Translations under genes and position numbers: made by a program | Notes under the pieces: model-generated | What the model was told of the DNA's origin: nothing | Seen by the model: the letters and a program-made list of their open reading frames with translations, nothing else | Database searches by the model: none | Shown: positions 57,001 through 64,000 of the stretch, one piece after another | Position numbering within the stretch: position 1 is the stretch's first letter | Layout of the letters: each line of letters starts with the position of its first letter | Origin: Ostrinia nubilalis | Taxonomy: Eukaryota; Arthropoda; Insecta; Lepidoptera; Crambidae | Direction: 5' to 3' | NCBI RefSeq assembly: GCF_963855985.1 | Contig: NC_087090.1 | Location: 17,048,501 to 17,112,500, forward strand | Length of the DNA stretch: 64,000 bases

Positions 57001-58237
57001 AAAATTAGATTGCTGAAATTGTAGCAGTTGCTAATTTTCTAATGTTAGCTGAATGCGAGAATGAAAGTTGGGGTTTTCTTCACAAATAGGTATGATGCTG
57101 AATAAGCATTTTATTAATGTACTGGTAACTAACAGTTCTAGTCAAATTCAAATGTTTTATTATTATCATTCTGTCATATTCAAAGGTATTAGTGTAATGA
57201 TCTAGGTATGCTAATATAAACATTGTGGAATTGTTTTCAAAACAAAACTAATCACAATAAGAGTGATAATAAACAATAAAATAGTATCATCATTACTATA
57301 CGTATTATGTATTAATTACCCACATAACTGCTACAACAACAAACATGGGATAAAGTGTTATGACTAAGGATAGCCAAAGAAGTGGGTCTTATGCTTAATT
57401 TAAACAAAGACCTAGTATGTGCCATATTAATAGTGAAAAGAATAAACCATACCATCTCTTAAAACATTATGGATGAACTTATTGAATATTGAGATTATTT
57501 TTATATGTGTTAGGATGTTTTTCATACATTAAGTTATTTAAAATTTTAAACATATTCACTGCAAAAAGGTCATTCCATAAGTCAAGGTCAATTAAGAAAC
57601 TTACCCAAAATCTGTTTGCACACTATCACTTGGCCTAATTTCAAACGATATTCTCTTTTCTGTTGTGTTGCTATTGCTATCTTTTTTGGAAATGTTGTCA
57701 TTTTCTGACACCGTCCGCCGCCTTCTCCGGACAAGACCATTCTCAGCGCGGAAGCTGCCTCTGCGCATCTCAGCCGCGTCCACCATGCGGATGTTGACCT
57801 TGTACAGCTGGCAGTGGCTCTCCTGGCCTGCTGTCAGGTACGTCCTGTTCTGTATGCTCCGCACCGCGCAGGTCATCACAACATTAGGGCCTGTTTCATG
57901 CCTCATCACCTCTTCGGCCACAAATCTTGTACCATTATGTGACAATTCAAATATCTCCTGCAAGCAACAATTACACAGACTTTAATAAGGCCTTGATAAG
58001 CTCAAAATTAATTGGTCTTGCTTCAATTTTACCCATTGACACGTAAACTGGTTAGATTCTTTCCAATACGATTTCTGACAAAACATATCAGTAAATACTT
58101 ACGAATCCATTAGCGACGCCTGTGTTTGAGGCTCCTCCGCCTCCTGCCACAATCACATGCCGATTTGTTAGCGTTTGAAGAGTATACAGAGGAAAATCGA
58201 CTCGAGCTAACAACCCGTCACATCTATTACGAGCCAT
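38938..58237 (-). CDS. PREB: PREB / Sec12, guanine-nucleotide exchange factor for Sar1, 7 exons
   Basis: Type II ER membrane WD-repeat protein that loads GTP on Sar1 to start COPII vesicle budding; the mammalian protein was also described as prolactin regulatory element-binding. Exons from the 5' end: 58237-58103, 57957-57605, 55460-55322, 53024-52843, 43376-43136, 39972-39813, 39023-38938. Every junction is AG/GT with matching phase, and the total is 1,296 nt (431 aa), near the usual size. Visible signatures are HVIVAGGGGASNTGVANGF, ISHDGKLMATGGIDGKVRVW, FSPCDTALVSIAKDGLANVW, GSVDIYVAFSLQ, VTGLEFLPVRGYGP and a C-terminal membrane anchor (AWVAIILIIFVLFCTF). Intron 4 is about 9.5 kb and carries a retrotransposon. 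Exons 5 and 6 have extra partial copies nearby. Confidence 0.92.
39400..39546. mobile_element. MITE in PREB intron 6
   Basis: Inverted ends tacagggtgaaaactaagtg (then atctcact) and agtgagatcact...ccaccctgta. Interior 90 bp non-coding. Confidence 0.7.
39560..39775 (-). repeat. Partial copies of the PREB exon 6 end with donors
   Basis: Block 39693-39772 (gcggcggcaggctgtggacg...) matches the exon 6 3' part and keeps the donor sequence (gacttact on the plus strand). Block 39563-39626 is a more diverged copy, and a stub of about 20 bp follows at 39641-39659 after another caggggacttact. None has the exon 6 acceptor. Confidence 0.8.
39813..39972 (-). CDS. PREB: PREB exon 6
   Basis: Acceptor ttgtccacag|CGAGTG. 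Encodes RVLHVKNAHMMFVTGLEFLP, then SEAALLSISVDNCLCVHSLP, the last WD blade. Donor CGCA|GTAAGT, phase 1. Partial copies of its 3' part follow downstream. Confidence 0.92.
40145..40275. mobile_element. MITE-like repeat with a second copy at 60670-60810
   Basis: Ends gttaactatccatttccgtt and caatggatagttaac are inverted. The interior tcatcaaatggcgattcttt, gcgatagaacgagacgacat appears in reverse orientation at 60715-60790. Confidence 0.55.
41614..41836 (-). pseudogene. Third copy of PREB exon 5, 5' part replaced
   Basis: Same structure as the copy at 42435-42657, with TVTTASPPPRSGK upstream of the shared block. It has the donor and lacks the phase-matching acceptor. Confidence 0.65.
42435..42657 (-). 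pseudogene. Second copy of PREB exon 5, 5' part replaced
   Basis: Shares the last 178 bp and donor with exon 5 but upstream reads GYRTVTTASPLPRSGK instead of EYRMFTIANPLTRSGK, then runs into cctcccctaag. Neither nearby AG gives the phase needed after exon 4. An AG right before TGTCGC would be in frame after exon 5, so cryptic inclusion is conceivable but unlikely. Confidence 0.65.
43136..43376 (-). CDS. PREB: PREB exon 5, the intact copy of a triplicated exon
   Basis: Acceptor cttccccag|GTTCGG matches the exon 4 phase. Encodes FGLIEDKPNEYRMFTIANPL, SGKQKGLLQLWTRSG, ESLSALAVRDDGRFVGVGTM and SGSVDIYVAFSLQ. Donor CTGCAG|GTGAGT, phase 0. It is the only one of three copies with the full 5' part and an in-frame acceptor. 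The retrotransposon lies 93 bp upstream. Confidence 0.9.
43469..43797 (+). repeat. 5' LTR of the BEL/Pao element
   Basis: 329 bp, begins tgtacgcgccagcattaaaa and ends ccaatctcctaca. By eye, identical to the 3' LTR over the full length. Confidence 0.95.
43807..43824 (+). other. Primer-binding site, complementary to tRNA-Tyr
   Basis: tggtccttcgagccggat lies 9 bp after the LTR. Its complement is the 3' end of insect tRNA-Tyr (acceptor strand tcgaagga plus CCA), recognised from memory of that tRNA. Confidence 0.75.
44191..46560 (+). pseudogene. gag-protease-start of RT frame
   Basis: The ATG at 44191 opens a 789-aa frame. N-terminal coiled region, then the DUF1759 Gag region (VSFDGAPSKWPVFYQNFK, EKAQYLIGKLSGKA), CCHC-like knuckles (CQLCKTEPEHALFKCSYF; CNFCLNCLGFHNIKDC; CSVCQRKHHTLIH), and an aspartic protease with FLDTGSMSNFI. 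The start of the RT (YYIPHHAVYRP) then hits a stop shortly after about 46530, where the frame shifts and a segment seems missing. Confidence 0.85.
46530..47542 (+). pseudogene. RT core and RNase H frame, 5' part missing
   Basis: Second frame: FQRILFRFDPESPIDTYQYN, the catalytic YMDD in CMYMDDYVSS, the thumb (ATARLFDPLGLLGPVTAFLK) and RNase H motifs (GFADASEVCYGAVVYVR, ARLELCAALLL, YAFSDSTVTLTWI). The stretch that in this family joins HHAVYRP to FQRIL, with the first catalytic Asp, is absent, so this RT should be inactive. The frame ends at about 47540 by a further shift. Confidence 0.85.
47526..49274 (+). pseudogene. Integrase frame
   Basis: Third frame, open from about 47526. It has the HHCC-type zinc region (HVCNLHTGPSLLLSLLRQ; CNICFRLNP), then DDE-type catalytic residues in SVDYAGPF, MIYSDGGTNFIG and FNGITEINVRYVK. 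The C-terminal domain reads WPLGVVVEVYPGKDKIIRTL. It appears intact as a domain but is out of frame with RT. Confidence 0.85.
49451..49461 (+). other. Polypurine tract of the BEL/Pao element
   Basis: gccgggggagt abuts the 3' LTR and is the expected second-strand primer. Short and not purely purine, so moderate confidence. Confidence 0.5.
49462..49790 (+). repeat. 3' LTR of the BEL/Pao element
   Basis: 329 bp, same start and end as the 5' LTR, followed by the ctatg target duplication. Confidence 0.95.
49866..51727. mobile_element. 1.86-kb foldback element with about 0.8-kb inverted arms
   Basis: Starts tacagggtgtcccaaaaaca and ends tgtttttgggacaccctgta. The arms (about 49866-50650 and 50940-51727) are inverted copies with few differences, such as gatcagccgtcg against the cgatggctgatc arm. 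Each arm's inner end carries a LINE tail (tcatcatttcagccatagga). The centre keeps a coding remnant of that LINE. Confidence 0.85.
50700..51115 (+). pseudogene. Remnant of a LINE endonuclease-reverse transcriptase C-terminus
   Basis: One frame reads LKWRLRTGKRIEGRPPTKWT, then DDLIKVSRKVLDAGRYQAVI, which matches the C-terminal end of RTE-like lepidopteran retrotransposon proteins. Stops and shifts occur upstream (RIIHGSETWIFW in another frame). It is followed by the usual ctgctgaac...aggcct type tail and a short tga repeat. Confidence 0.65.
51757..51920 (+). mobile_element. Helitron-like non-autonomous repeat end
   Basis: Contains agaacggctgaaccgattta and gctgaaaattgtcagggagg, and ends gccgggtcagctagt. 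This repeat is common in Lepidoptera and its CTAG|T end fits Helitron 3' ends; class inferred. Confidence 0.5.
51921..52053 (-). mobile_element. tRNA-derived SINE, minus strand
   Basis: On the minus strand the head starts near ggccgtttggtgtagtggtt (A box) and continues to gcgggttcgattcccgc (B box). The body includes acaaacatttgtgtgcatga. The cloverleaf is incomplete and the head is joined to a non-tRNA body, so this is a SINE, not a tRNA gene. Confidence 0.7.
52843..53024 (-). CDS. PREB: PREB exon 4
   Basis: Acceptor tttgtcag|CTGGAC. Encodes LDDLDFSPCDTALVSIAKDG, an Ala/Gly/Pro-rich loop, and LTCTPPNGTKYLFRRC. Donor TGTAG|GTGAGT, phase 2. The Ala/Gly/Pro loop is encoded by GC-rich repeats (gggcccccg type). 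Confidence 0.9.
53025..55321 (-). other. PREB intron 3 with MITEs
   Basis: Contains a probable hAT-like MITE at about 53325-53517 (caggcgcggatgcagccc against gtggatccgcgcct), a LINE-tail fragment at about 54040-54085, and a MITE at 55032-55161. Otherwise no coding signal. Confidence 0.5.
55032..55161. mobile_element. PIF/Harbinger-type MITE
   Basis: Ends ggctgcgtttccaccagaga and ccttggtggaaacgcagcc are inverted, flanked by the 3-bp duplication tta on both sides (55029-55031 and 55162-55164). A 3-bp TWA duplication fits PIF/Harbinger. Confidence 0.65.
55322..55460 (-). CDS. PREB: PREB exon 3
   Basis: Acceptor gggttgcag|AGACGA. Encodes DPLQRVVRISHDGKLMATGG, then GKVRVWAFPKMELLYVLEGH, a complete WD repeat. 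Donor AAAGAG|GTAACT, phase 0. A MITE ends 27 bp upstream of its acceptor. Confidence 0.92.
55488..55926. mobile_element. PIF/Harbinger-type MITE next to PREB exon 3
   Basis: Ends tgcttgatttccttttaggc and taggaggaaatcaagcc are inverted for about 32 bp (both include gctgac / gtcagc), flanked by tta at 55485-55487 and 55927-55929. Its end is 27 bp upstream of the PREB exon 3 acceptor. Confidence 0.65.
56211..56402. mobile_element. MITE of the 'ggtttccacca' family
   Basis: Ends ggcccggtttccaccaaggc and ttggtaaaaacttgggcc are inverted. Related ends occur near 56022 and around 61790 / 62180. Confidence 0.5.
56403..57604 (-). other. Rest of PREB intron 2
   Basis: AT-rich sequence between the MITEs and exon 2 with nothing I can support. 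Confidence 0.6.
57605..57957 (-). CDS. PREB: PREB exon 2
   Basis: Acceptor gcttgcag|GAGATA. Encodes EIFELSHNGTRFVAEEVMRH, then CAVRSIQNRTYLTAGQESHC and a basic, Ser-rich linker (RRRRRTVSENDNISKKDSNS). Donor TTTGG|GTAAGT, phase 2. Confidence 0.9.
58103..58237 (-). CDS. PREB: PREB exon 1
   Basis: ATG at 58237; starts MARNRCDGLLARVDFPLYT and ends SNTGVANGF, the first WD blade with its Gly-rich loop. Donor TTC|GTAAGT, phase 0. It is 474 bp from the divergent UTP23 start. Confidence 0.9.
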
Positions 58238-58711
58238 TTCGACTTACAACATCAATTTCGCTTATTCTACACACTCAAACTATTATCATAACATTATCTG
58301 GGTGCTGAATTATGACACACGAGTCCGTCTACATAAACGAAATAAATGTATTCACTCGTAAAGTGAATAAAACAACAGGAATCGTGAAACAAACTTCGAT
58401 GAAATTTTCAGACTTCCAACATGACAAAAGTCACATTGACAGTTCTTGGACGTTCAGAAATCTGACGTGTGAACTATTTTAGTTATAAAAATCCCCTAAC
58501 ATCTCAGCTGCTGTGGCGTATGTATGAGGTCCGAAGCCGTAAATTAAAAATACGCCTGTCAGTTGTTTTCTGTCAGTGTCATGAGTGTCACTGTCACAAA
58601 AAATACTTTGCGTTTTGCACGTTGTATTTTATAATTGAGAAACTGCGAATTTCAGTTTAATTTAGTAAATAATCTAAGCTTCAATTAAACAGGTTCGTAG
58701 TCAATAATAAA
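58238..58711. promoter_or_regulatory. Probable bidirectional promoter of PREB and UTP23
   Basis: The 474 bp between the two divergent start codons must hold both 5' UTRs and start sites. No convincing TATA box in either direction; a ttataaaaat stands at about 58483. A cluster of TGTCA/TGACA motifs lies at 58430-58446 and 58555-58600 (tgtcagtgtcatgagtgtca). Function inferred from position. Confidence 0.6.
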
Positions 58712-60430
58712 ATGAAGATAACAAGATACAAGAAGGTTCAAAAGTATCTCAAATTTTACTACAACAACTTTGGTTTCCACCAGCCTTACCAAGTTCTTAT
58801 TGATGGCACATTCTGTTTTGCTGCATTCAAAGTGAGTTAGCGTCTATTATAAAAAATTGCCTACATCAAAACATGCAGGAGAATACCTAGTATTGAAAAC
58901 AGTTGGGTCAGAGAAGCCTGGCCACAATCGTCAATTTATATCACGTCGTAATAATCAGCCCCCGCGGACTAACGGTCAAAAAGTTCTCTAACAATAAAAA
59001 CCAGCCAATCAGGCATCTAAATCTAAAAGATCTCAAATAGTAAACGCAGTCCTTCCTCTACAGGATGGACAGTAAATACATTCGCATGGGGCGCTTGGCG
59101 GACATAGTAGACGAGGAGTGGCGGCTAGAGCAGCTGCCGCACGAAGACATCCAGGTGCCGCTGGAAGAGCTGCCCGACCCTGAGGCCGACAGCGCCGACT
59201 CGCACCTCACGCTCAGGGAGCAGAGCATGCGCTGGCAGGAGAACTTCCCCGAGCCCGCTCAGAATCAAAACTAGGTATTCTCCTGCATATTTTAGTTTAA
59301 TAAGGCTCTTATTATTATTCTGATGGCTTCAATGGTGCGAATTTGAAGCACACTGGTTTTGCCAATGTCGAGTGTTTAGAGAGGCACTGTGGGCAGTGGA
59401 ATTTGAAGGTTGCCGGTAAGACTGGGTTACACCATATTACGTTAACTGTAACAAACTTGAAGTGTTTCAATACAAAAACAATTTGCTGATAAAGTAAGAT
59501 GGTGCAACTTAAGTTAAGTGTCTAGAGACAAAGCATGCTGTTAGTTTTTTTTTTAATTTACATTTACCCCTTATCTAGTGTCTTTATTATTTTTTAAGTT
59601 ATTCCTGTCCCCATTGACCTTCCCAATCAATGGGAGACTGACCTTTTTTCAAAAAATCCCCATTCAGTTCTAAGAATTGAATACCCTGGTTTTTGTGGTC
59701 CCTAATTCTCTCTACTTGAATCTTTAATAATGGTATCAAACATATCCATTTATAATTCAATAAAACAATTTTGTTCTCCTATTTCCAGGAACAAATAAAT
59801 ATAAGAGACCAACTGCCTAAGTATTTAAACGGACAAGTAAAATTACTTACTACAAGATGCATAATAATAGAGACGGAAAAGATTGCCAAGAAGACCCACG
59901 GCGCTCTCACCATCCTGAAACAGTTCGGCCTCCACGAGTGCGGCCACAAGGACCCTATCACCGGCTCCAACTGCATTATGAGCATGATCGGAAAGAAGAA
60001 TGACAAGCATTACATATTAGCGTCCCAAGATAGGGATTTACAGGAGAAATTTAGAACAAGGGCTGGTGTCCCACTGCTGTACCTACACAACAAGTCACCG
60101 ACATTAGATAAACCGTCCAGGGCTAGCTACGATAAAGCAGGACAAACTTTAGAGGCACCGAGTGTATTCATAAGTGAGACTCAAAATGAAACACTGAAAA
60201 CCATGAAAAAGGCCCTCGGTGTGGAAGAAAAAGTGGAGGAAGTTAAAGTGCCCATGAGAAAGAAAAAACCCCACAACCCCAACCCCTTGTCATGCAAAAA
60301 GAAGAAAAAGAAACCAGGTGTAAGGAATGAGGCTAAGAAACAGGATGGCGTCAGTGAAGGTAAAGTGAGGAAAAGAAAGAAAAAGAAGGTACCTAAGCAT
60401 TTGAAAGAACAAATCAAGAATGTTGTATGA
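58712..60430 (+). CDS. UTP23: UTP23, small-subunit processome component, 2 exons
   Basis: rRNA-processing protein of the nucleolus with a degenerate PIN domain, needed for early 18S rRNA maturation and snR30/U17 release. Exons 58712-58831 and 59789-60430 join in phase 0 to 253 aa, close to the usual length. The start MKITRYKKVQKYLKFYYNNF and GFHQPYQVLIDGTFC are typical. A zinc-binding set is visible in TRCIIIETEK, HECGHKDPITGSNC, and the PIN core in HYILASQDRDLQEKFR and GVPLLYLH. The C-terminal tail is Lys-rich (KKKKKPG; RKRKKKKVPKHLKEQ), as in the family. AATAAA signals at about 60431 and 60446 give the likely 3' end. The single intron contains APC13. Confidence 0.95.
59065..59274 (+). CDS. 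APC13: APC13, anaphase-promoting complex subunit, inside the UTP23 intron
   Basis: Small subunit that stabilises the TPR subunits of the anaphase-promoting complex, a ubiquitin ligase of mitosis. The complete 69-aa frame begins MDSKYIRMGRLADIVDEEWR, with LPHEDIQVPLEELPDPE in the middle and the Trp motif SMRWQENFPE near the end; length and motifs fit APC13 (human about 74 aa). The frame is flanked by an acceptor-like ttcctctacag ending one base before the ATG. A donor-like GTATTC starts right after the stop codon TAG. Same strand as UTP23. No first exon or promoter of its own is obvious, so it may use a non-coding exon shared with or near UTP23 exon 1. Confidence 0.88.
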   Translation: MDSKYIRMGRLADIVDEEWRLEQLPHEDIQVPLEELPDPEADSADSHLTLREQSMRWQENFPEPAQNQN

Positions 60431-60878
60431 TAATAAATGTTTTTAATAAACAGTTTCTTATTTTTTACCTAGAATATATTTTTCTATCTTTATTCCTAGA
60501 AGTCTGATATTCTGTAATAATAAGCAGTCAAACAAACTGAAATCTAGTCCCAATTTTACACTTGCATTTAAAAATACATCTTCAATCAATCCTTTATATT
60601 TCAAAGTCACACATCCACTGTTGCGGCTCCAGCTACATGATGCATCGAGATATTTAAAAGAGTAACCGCGCCCGCCTTTGTACTATCGGCCACAGCTCCA
60701 GCTACCTATTTCCGGTCATGTCGTCTCGTTCTATCGCAAAGAATCACCATTTGATGAGAGCTAGAGAAAAAACGAAAATGGGTAGCTGGAACTGGCCGAC
60801 AGTACTTAGATAAAAAAAAAGATTATTATGGGTACTCAATAAAATATATTTTAGGCATAAACAAGGCAGATATAAGCG
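60431..60878. other. Convergent 3' region of UTP23 and the CLAMP-like gene
   Basis: UTP23 polyadenylation hexamers at 60431-60450 on the plus strand; a TTTATT at about 60488 could serve the minus-strand gene. A repeat related to 40145-40275 occupies about 60670-60810. Confidence 0.5.
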
Positions 60879-62758
60879 TCACTTTGGCTTGAACGGCCAC
60901 AGGAACTTGAGCCTGTGGGCGCCGAAGGTCAGGATGTGGACCAGCGGCAGGTTGGCGATGTACACGGTGTGGAAGTGGCTGATGATGTCGTAGCACTCGT
61001 CTGGCTCGAACACTTCCTGCCCATCTGGCGAGTCCTGGAATATAACACGTGTATAGATAGATACTAAAGAAAATAAAAATACTAGATATCTAGATAGAAC
61101 ACCATTGTACACCACACAAGACAAGAAAAGAAATAAATATGCAAAAGATACGGTACTATTGAGGTGGCCTTTTAGCTATAAAGTGATCTCTTCCAGACAG
61201 CCTACTACCTTCATATGAAAACGTAATCGTTCCCAAGCCATTATGGACCTGACTCAGAGAACTAATAAGCCCTTTGCACTGCCTATTATCAGTTTGAAGA
61301 ATTTATCATCATAACGTTTTTTTTTTAAACCCAGGGCCGATCGAGTTAACTGCCTCTCCCTTACACCTCCCCGCGTTCACCTCGTCTGTACCAGAGCGTC
61401 GCTGCGACATCGCGGCAGCTAGGTGCGCACTTAACTCGACCGGATTGTACCTTATATCACCTGAAATGTATCATTTGAACAGACCCTAGATAATCACCTC
61501 AATCGTATGCCGTATCATGATCTCCTTGAAGTAGAACCAGACGGCGGCCGGCGCCTGCCAATAGTACCACTTGAAGTAAAGGTGCGTGTGGAGATACAGC
61601 GTGATGAGCACGGCCAGCTTGAAGGCGCTGAAGTCGCGGCGCGCGGCGTACTCGATCGTTTCAGAAAGGAACCCGATGAGGAACGACTTCTCGGACAGGT
61701 TGAAGTTCTCTGTCACCTTCTTTTCGACTAAGAAGTAGGCTGAGAAGACGAAATCCTGTGTTAAAAACAGAGCTAGAATATGAAACGCTTTCGGTTTCCA
61801 CCAAGTGAAGCCAGGTTATTAAAAACTTTAACCGCCTCTGTGGTCTAGTGGTAAGACCACCTGCTTCAGACGCAGAGGTCCCGGGTTCGATTCCTAGTGG
61901 GGGCAGATTTTTCTGTTCGGTTTGGTTGGTGGTAGGGCTTATTCTAAGTCCGCCTGGCTAGCTACCACCATCTTACCTAAGTCTGTCGCTATAACAACAA
62001 TGTTAACAGCATTGTTGTGTTGAGACAGTTAGAGATAAGATAGCCAGTTCCTCCGTGGTTGAGGATTCCGGGTGAAGCTCGCTTCCACCTTCGGCCTGAT
62101 CGTCACTTACCATCAGGTGAGATACAGGCCAAGAGCTTCCTCGTTGTGGATAAAAAAAAAACTTCTCCGGTCTGCTCCACCCTGGTGAAAACCGGGCCTT
62201 AAATTAGTCGTTTAAAGGTCAAAAAAATACTAAGTACTTGCTTGTATTTCTATCGCGTGTGTTGTAACACCTGAGGTCACCATAGTCCACAACCCTGGGA
62301 TATAGTCTTCTTTTCGATGAGCTACTTACAACTACATGGTATGGTGTACAGACAGCAGGCACTTGGATAATTTGAGATCAGATTATAGGCCTTTTGTATC
62401 ATCAGTTTTTGACCAAACCCACAGAACTGTTAAATGGACTAGAAAGCTAAAACTCACCCAGAAACCTCCTCAACCCATTCTCCTTGTCAGAATCAGCAGC
62501 CGCGATCATCTCGATGGCTTCCTCCTCGTTCATAATAGTCCCGATCAGCAGGCGAGGCCGCGCCTCCCGCCCGGGCCTTCTAAACGGAGGCGCGTCGTTC
62601 TCCCGCAAGGAGTTTAGATAAGAAGGCGCTGACAGCTGCACCTTTAGCTTCGTCTCCTCACTCTTCAGAGGGACGATGGGCGCGGAAGCCGCCTTTATTT
62701 GAACGGGATCCATTTTACTGGATTCCGTGCTGGTTTTAGAATCTAGTGTTGGCTCCAT
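60879..62758 (-). CDS. Possible ciliary CLAMP / CABCOCO1-like protein, 3 exons
   Basis: Exons 62758-62458, 61739-61498 and 61034-60879 join with matching phases to 699 nt (232 aa). Exon 1 is polar and probably disordered (MEPTLDSKTSTESSKMD, ending MIAAADSDKENGLRRFL). Exon 2 is helical (AYFLVEKKVTENFNLSEKSF, FLSETIEYAARRDFSAFKL). Exon 3 has VFEPDECYDIISHFHTVYI and ends WPFKPK. The order of the helical part recalls the flagellar C1a-32/CLAMP family that includes vertebrate CABCOCO1; this rests on remembered pattern similarity only. The exon 2 acceptor was chosen at tctcag|CC because the earlier AG breaks the frame. It is tail-to-tail with UTP23. Confidence 0.6.
61331..61445. mobile_element. Short MITE in the CLAMP-like gene
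   Basis: Inverted ends ccgatcgagttaactg and cttaactcgaccgg; related to 36012-36190 in opposite order. Confidence 0.5.
61788..62202. mobile_element. MITE of the 'ggtttccacca' family, split by a SINE
   Basis: Ends cggtttccaccaagtgaag and ccaccctggtgaaaaccggg are inverted. The SINE at 61829-62156 sits inside, so this is a nested insertion in intron 1 of the CLAMP-like gene. Confidence 0.6.
61829..62156 (+). mobile_element. tRNA-derived SINE, second copy
   Basis: Nearly identical to the SINE at 23879-24216, with only a few substitutions seen (for example gggcttattct against gggcttgttct). Target duplication aaaaactt at 61821-61828 and 62157-62164. Confidence 0.85.
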
Positions 62759-64000
62759 TTTGGTATTTATAATGTATGTTTTAAAATTACAACACTACTA
62801 ATAATATGGTAAGAAAAAGAAACATTTACAACTTAATTATTGAGAAATATTTTGGTAAATATTAAGCAATCCTCAATGACAAATGTAATCAAATTGACAT
62901 TATAACAGAACAAACAAGAGGCAAGACAGGAGTTTATTAATTAAAACTATTTTGATGAATTTATGGTTGGTCATTTTCGTTTCTGTGGGTCTAGACAAAG
63001 TGCAAATTATAATCGCAAACCAGTCGAAGTGGTCGAAAAGCCCCTTTTTTGTATGGAGTTTTGACGGATTCGATTTTCGATTCGATCAAAAAGTGCGTTT
63101 TGTCTAGGGGGGCTGGTTTATTTTATAAAAAAAAAATACTAAAATTATTCATTAGCTAAGAAGATTAACACACTGCACCGTGCTCCGCCGCGGTCCGCGT
63201 GGCTACATATAAAAAATCCCGCGCGCAGACGCGTTGTCAGTGTGTTGTGCGCGTGTTTTCTATGCAAACTGAGGTACTTGCATACAATGATCCCGCATCT
63301 GTCGTCCCGCGTACCGCGGCGGAGGGCGGTGCAGTGTGATAATGGCCTAACTTCATATCAGGGGGTTGTATAAAATTAGCAACATTGAAGCAAGTGGTTT
63401 TGAATCATTCATTACATTTATTCAATAAATTCTTAACTATAAATGAATCAATATTTACACACAGTTTACAAAGCATATTCAAGTAAGCCTAGGCGCAGAC
63501 CACAGTCTTTTAGTTAGCCGATAGTTGAATCAATTTCCAATTTGTATGAAGAATCGCCCGATAATCGGTGTAGTGTTCGCACTTCCATACATGTTCATAT
63601 GAATACTGATCAACAGCCCGACCCAACTATCCGCCAACTAAAATCGGTGGTCTGCGCCTAGGCTAAAACAAAGTTGTGTAGTGATTTGTTCACATACCGC
63701 TCTAGGTATTAGTGAATAATATGTATTTATAGCTCTGCGATAAAAAACGTGTCGTTAATTTTGTTGACACTGTGATGATGTACTTAGGCCCATTCCATGG
63801 CGCCTACACACGTCCCAAAGCCTACCACAACTTCGGAATAACATAATAAGGGCTGGTACTGAGAGGAAGTGGCGGATGAAACTCAGTCACCACAGCAGTG
63901 GATAGTGCTTTAACGAGTTATTTTTACCGCAGGGCTTATAAACCACAAGTATTTTGTACAAAGTTCAGTTACTTGGCCCAGTAACGACTGCCAAGCTCCC
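62759..64000. other. No gene seen upstream of the CLAMP-like gene
   Basis: Contains a GC-rich patch at 63170-63320 (gctccgccgcggtccgcgtg and ccgcgtaccgcggcgg, roughly inverted), probably a MITE, and a TAA-flanked MITE at 63487-63663. No coding signal. Confidence 0.5.
63487..63663. mobile_element. MITE with GCCTAGGCGCAGACC ends
   Basis: Ends gcctaggcgcagaccac and gtggtctgcgcctaggc are perfect inverted repeats, flanked by taa on both sides, consistent with a 3-bp TWA duplication (PIF/Harbinger). Confidence 0.7.

Noticed and set aside
61741..61755. The first AG (ttaacacag) as acceptor for exon 2 of the CLAMP-like gene
   Set aside because: It puts exon 2 out of frame with exon 1. The next AG (tctcag) keeps frame and gives a whole number of codons.

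Overview
The window is AT-rich animal DNA, almost certainly from a moth or butterfly (Lepidoptera). The genes have introns with GT-AG splice sites and GC-rich exons in an AT-rich background. The interspersed repeats look lepidopteran: tRNA-headed SINEs, LINE tails of the 'gtccactgctg...aggcct' type, and elements ending in CTAGT. Nothing in it is bacterial. All calls come from reading the sequence by eye; no database search was run.

Layout. 1-6197: no gene seen; a 260-bp tandem duplication, a hAT-type MITE and a 116-bp near-perfect palindrome. 6200-30663 (+): a 15-exon gene for the insect NFAT transcription factor (Rel-homology DNA-binding region plus IPT domain, NFAT5-like). Its exon phases join into 1,043 codons plus stop. 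Its introns hold a minisatellite, MITEs, a 5'-truncated LINE with RNase H and a 3.8-kb array built from copies of its own exon 12. 30664 to about 33130: probable NFAT 3' UTR. 33131-38937: repeat-rich intergenic DNA. 38938-58237 (-): PREB/Sec12, the Sar1 exchange factor of the endoplasmic reticulum, 7 exons joining into 431 codons plus stop. Its large fourth intron (43377-52842) carries a BEL/Pao LTR retrotransposon with identical LTRs and a 1.86-kb foldback element. Downstream of exon 5 lie two further partial copies of that exon. 58712-60430 (+): UTP23, divergent from PREB across a 474-bp shared promoter region. Its single intron contains a complete APC13 reading frame on the same strand. 60879-62758 (-): a 232-aa protein that resembles the ciliary CLAMP/CABCOCO1 family, tail-to-tail with UTP23.

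The genes do not form one pathway (transcription factor, ER-export factor, ribosome biogenesis, anaphase-promoting complex, possible ciliary protein). The PREB-UTP23-APC13 block is compact and may share regulation.

The most unusual theme is repeated local tandem duplication of coding exon pieces together with their splice donors. I see four cases in two genes: NFAT exon 12 (13 further donor-bearing copies), NFAT exon 8 (one decayed copy), PREB exon 5 (two further copies) and the 3' end of PREB exon 6 (two to three further copies). The extra copies mostly lack usable in-frame acceptors, so they look like exon-seeded satellites rather than mutually exclusive exons.
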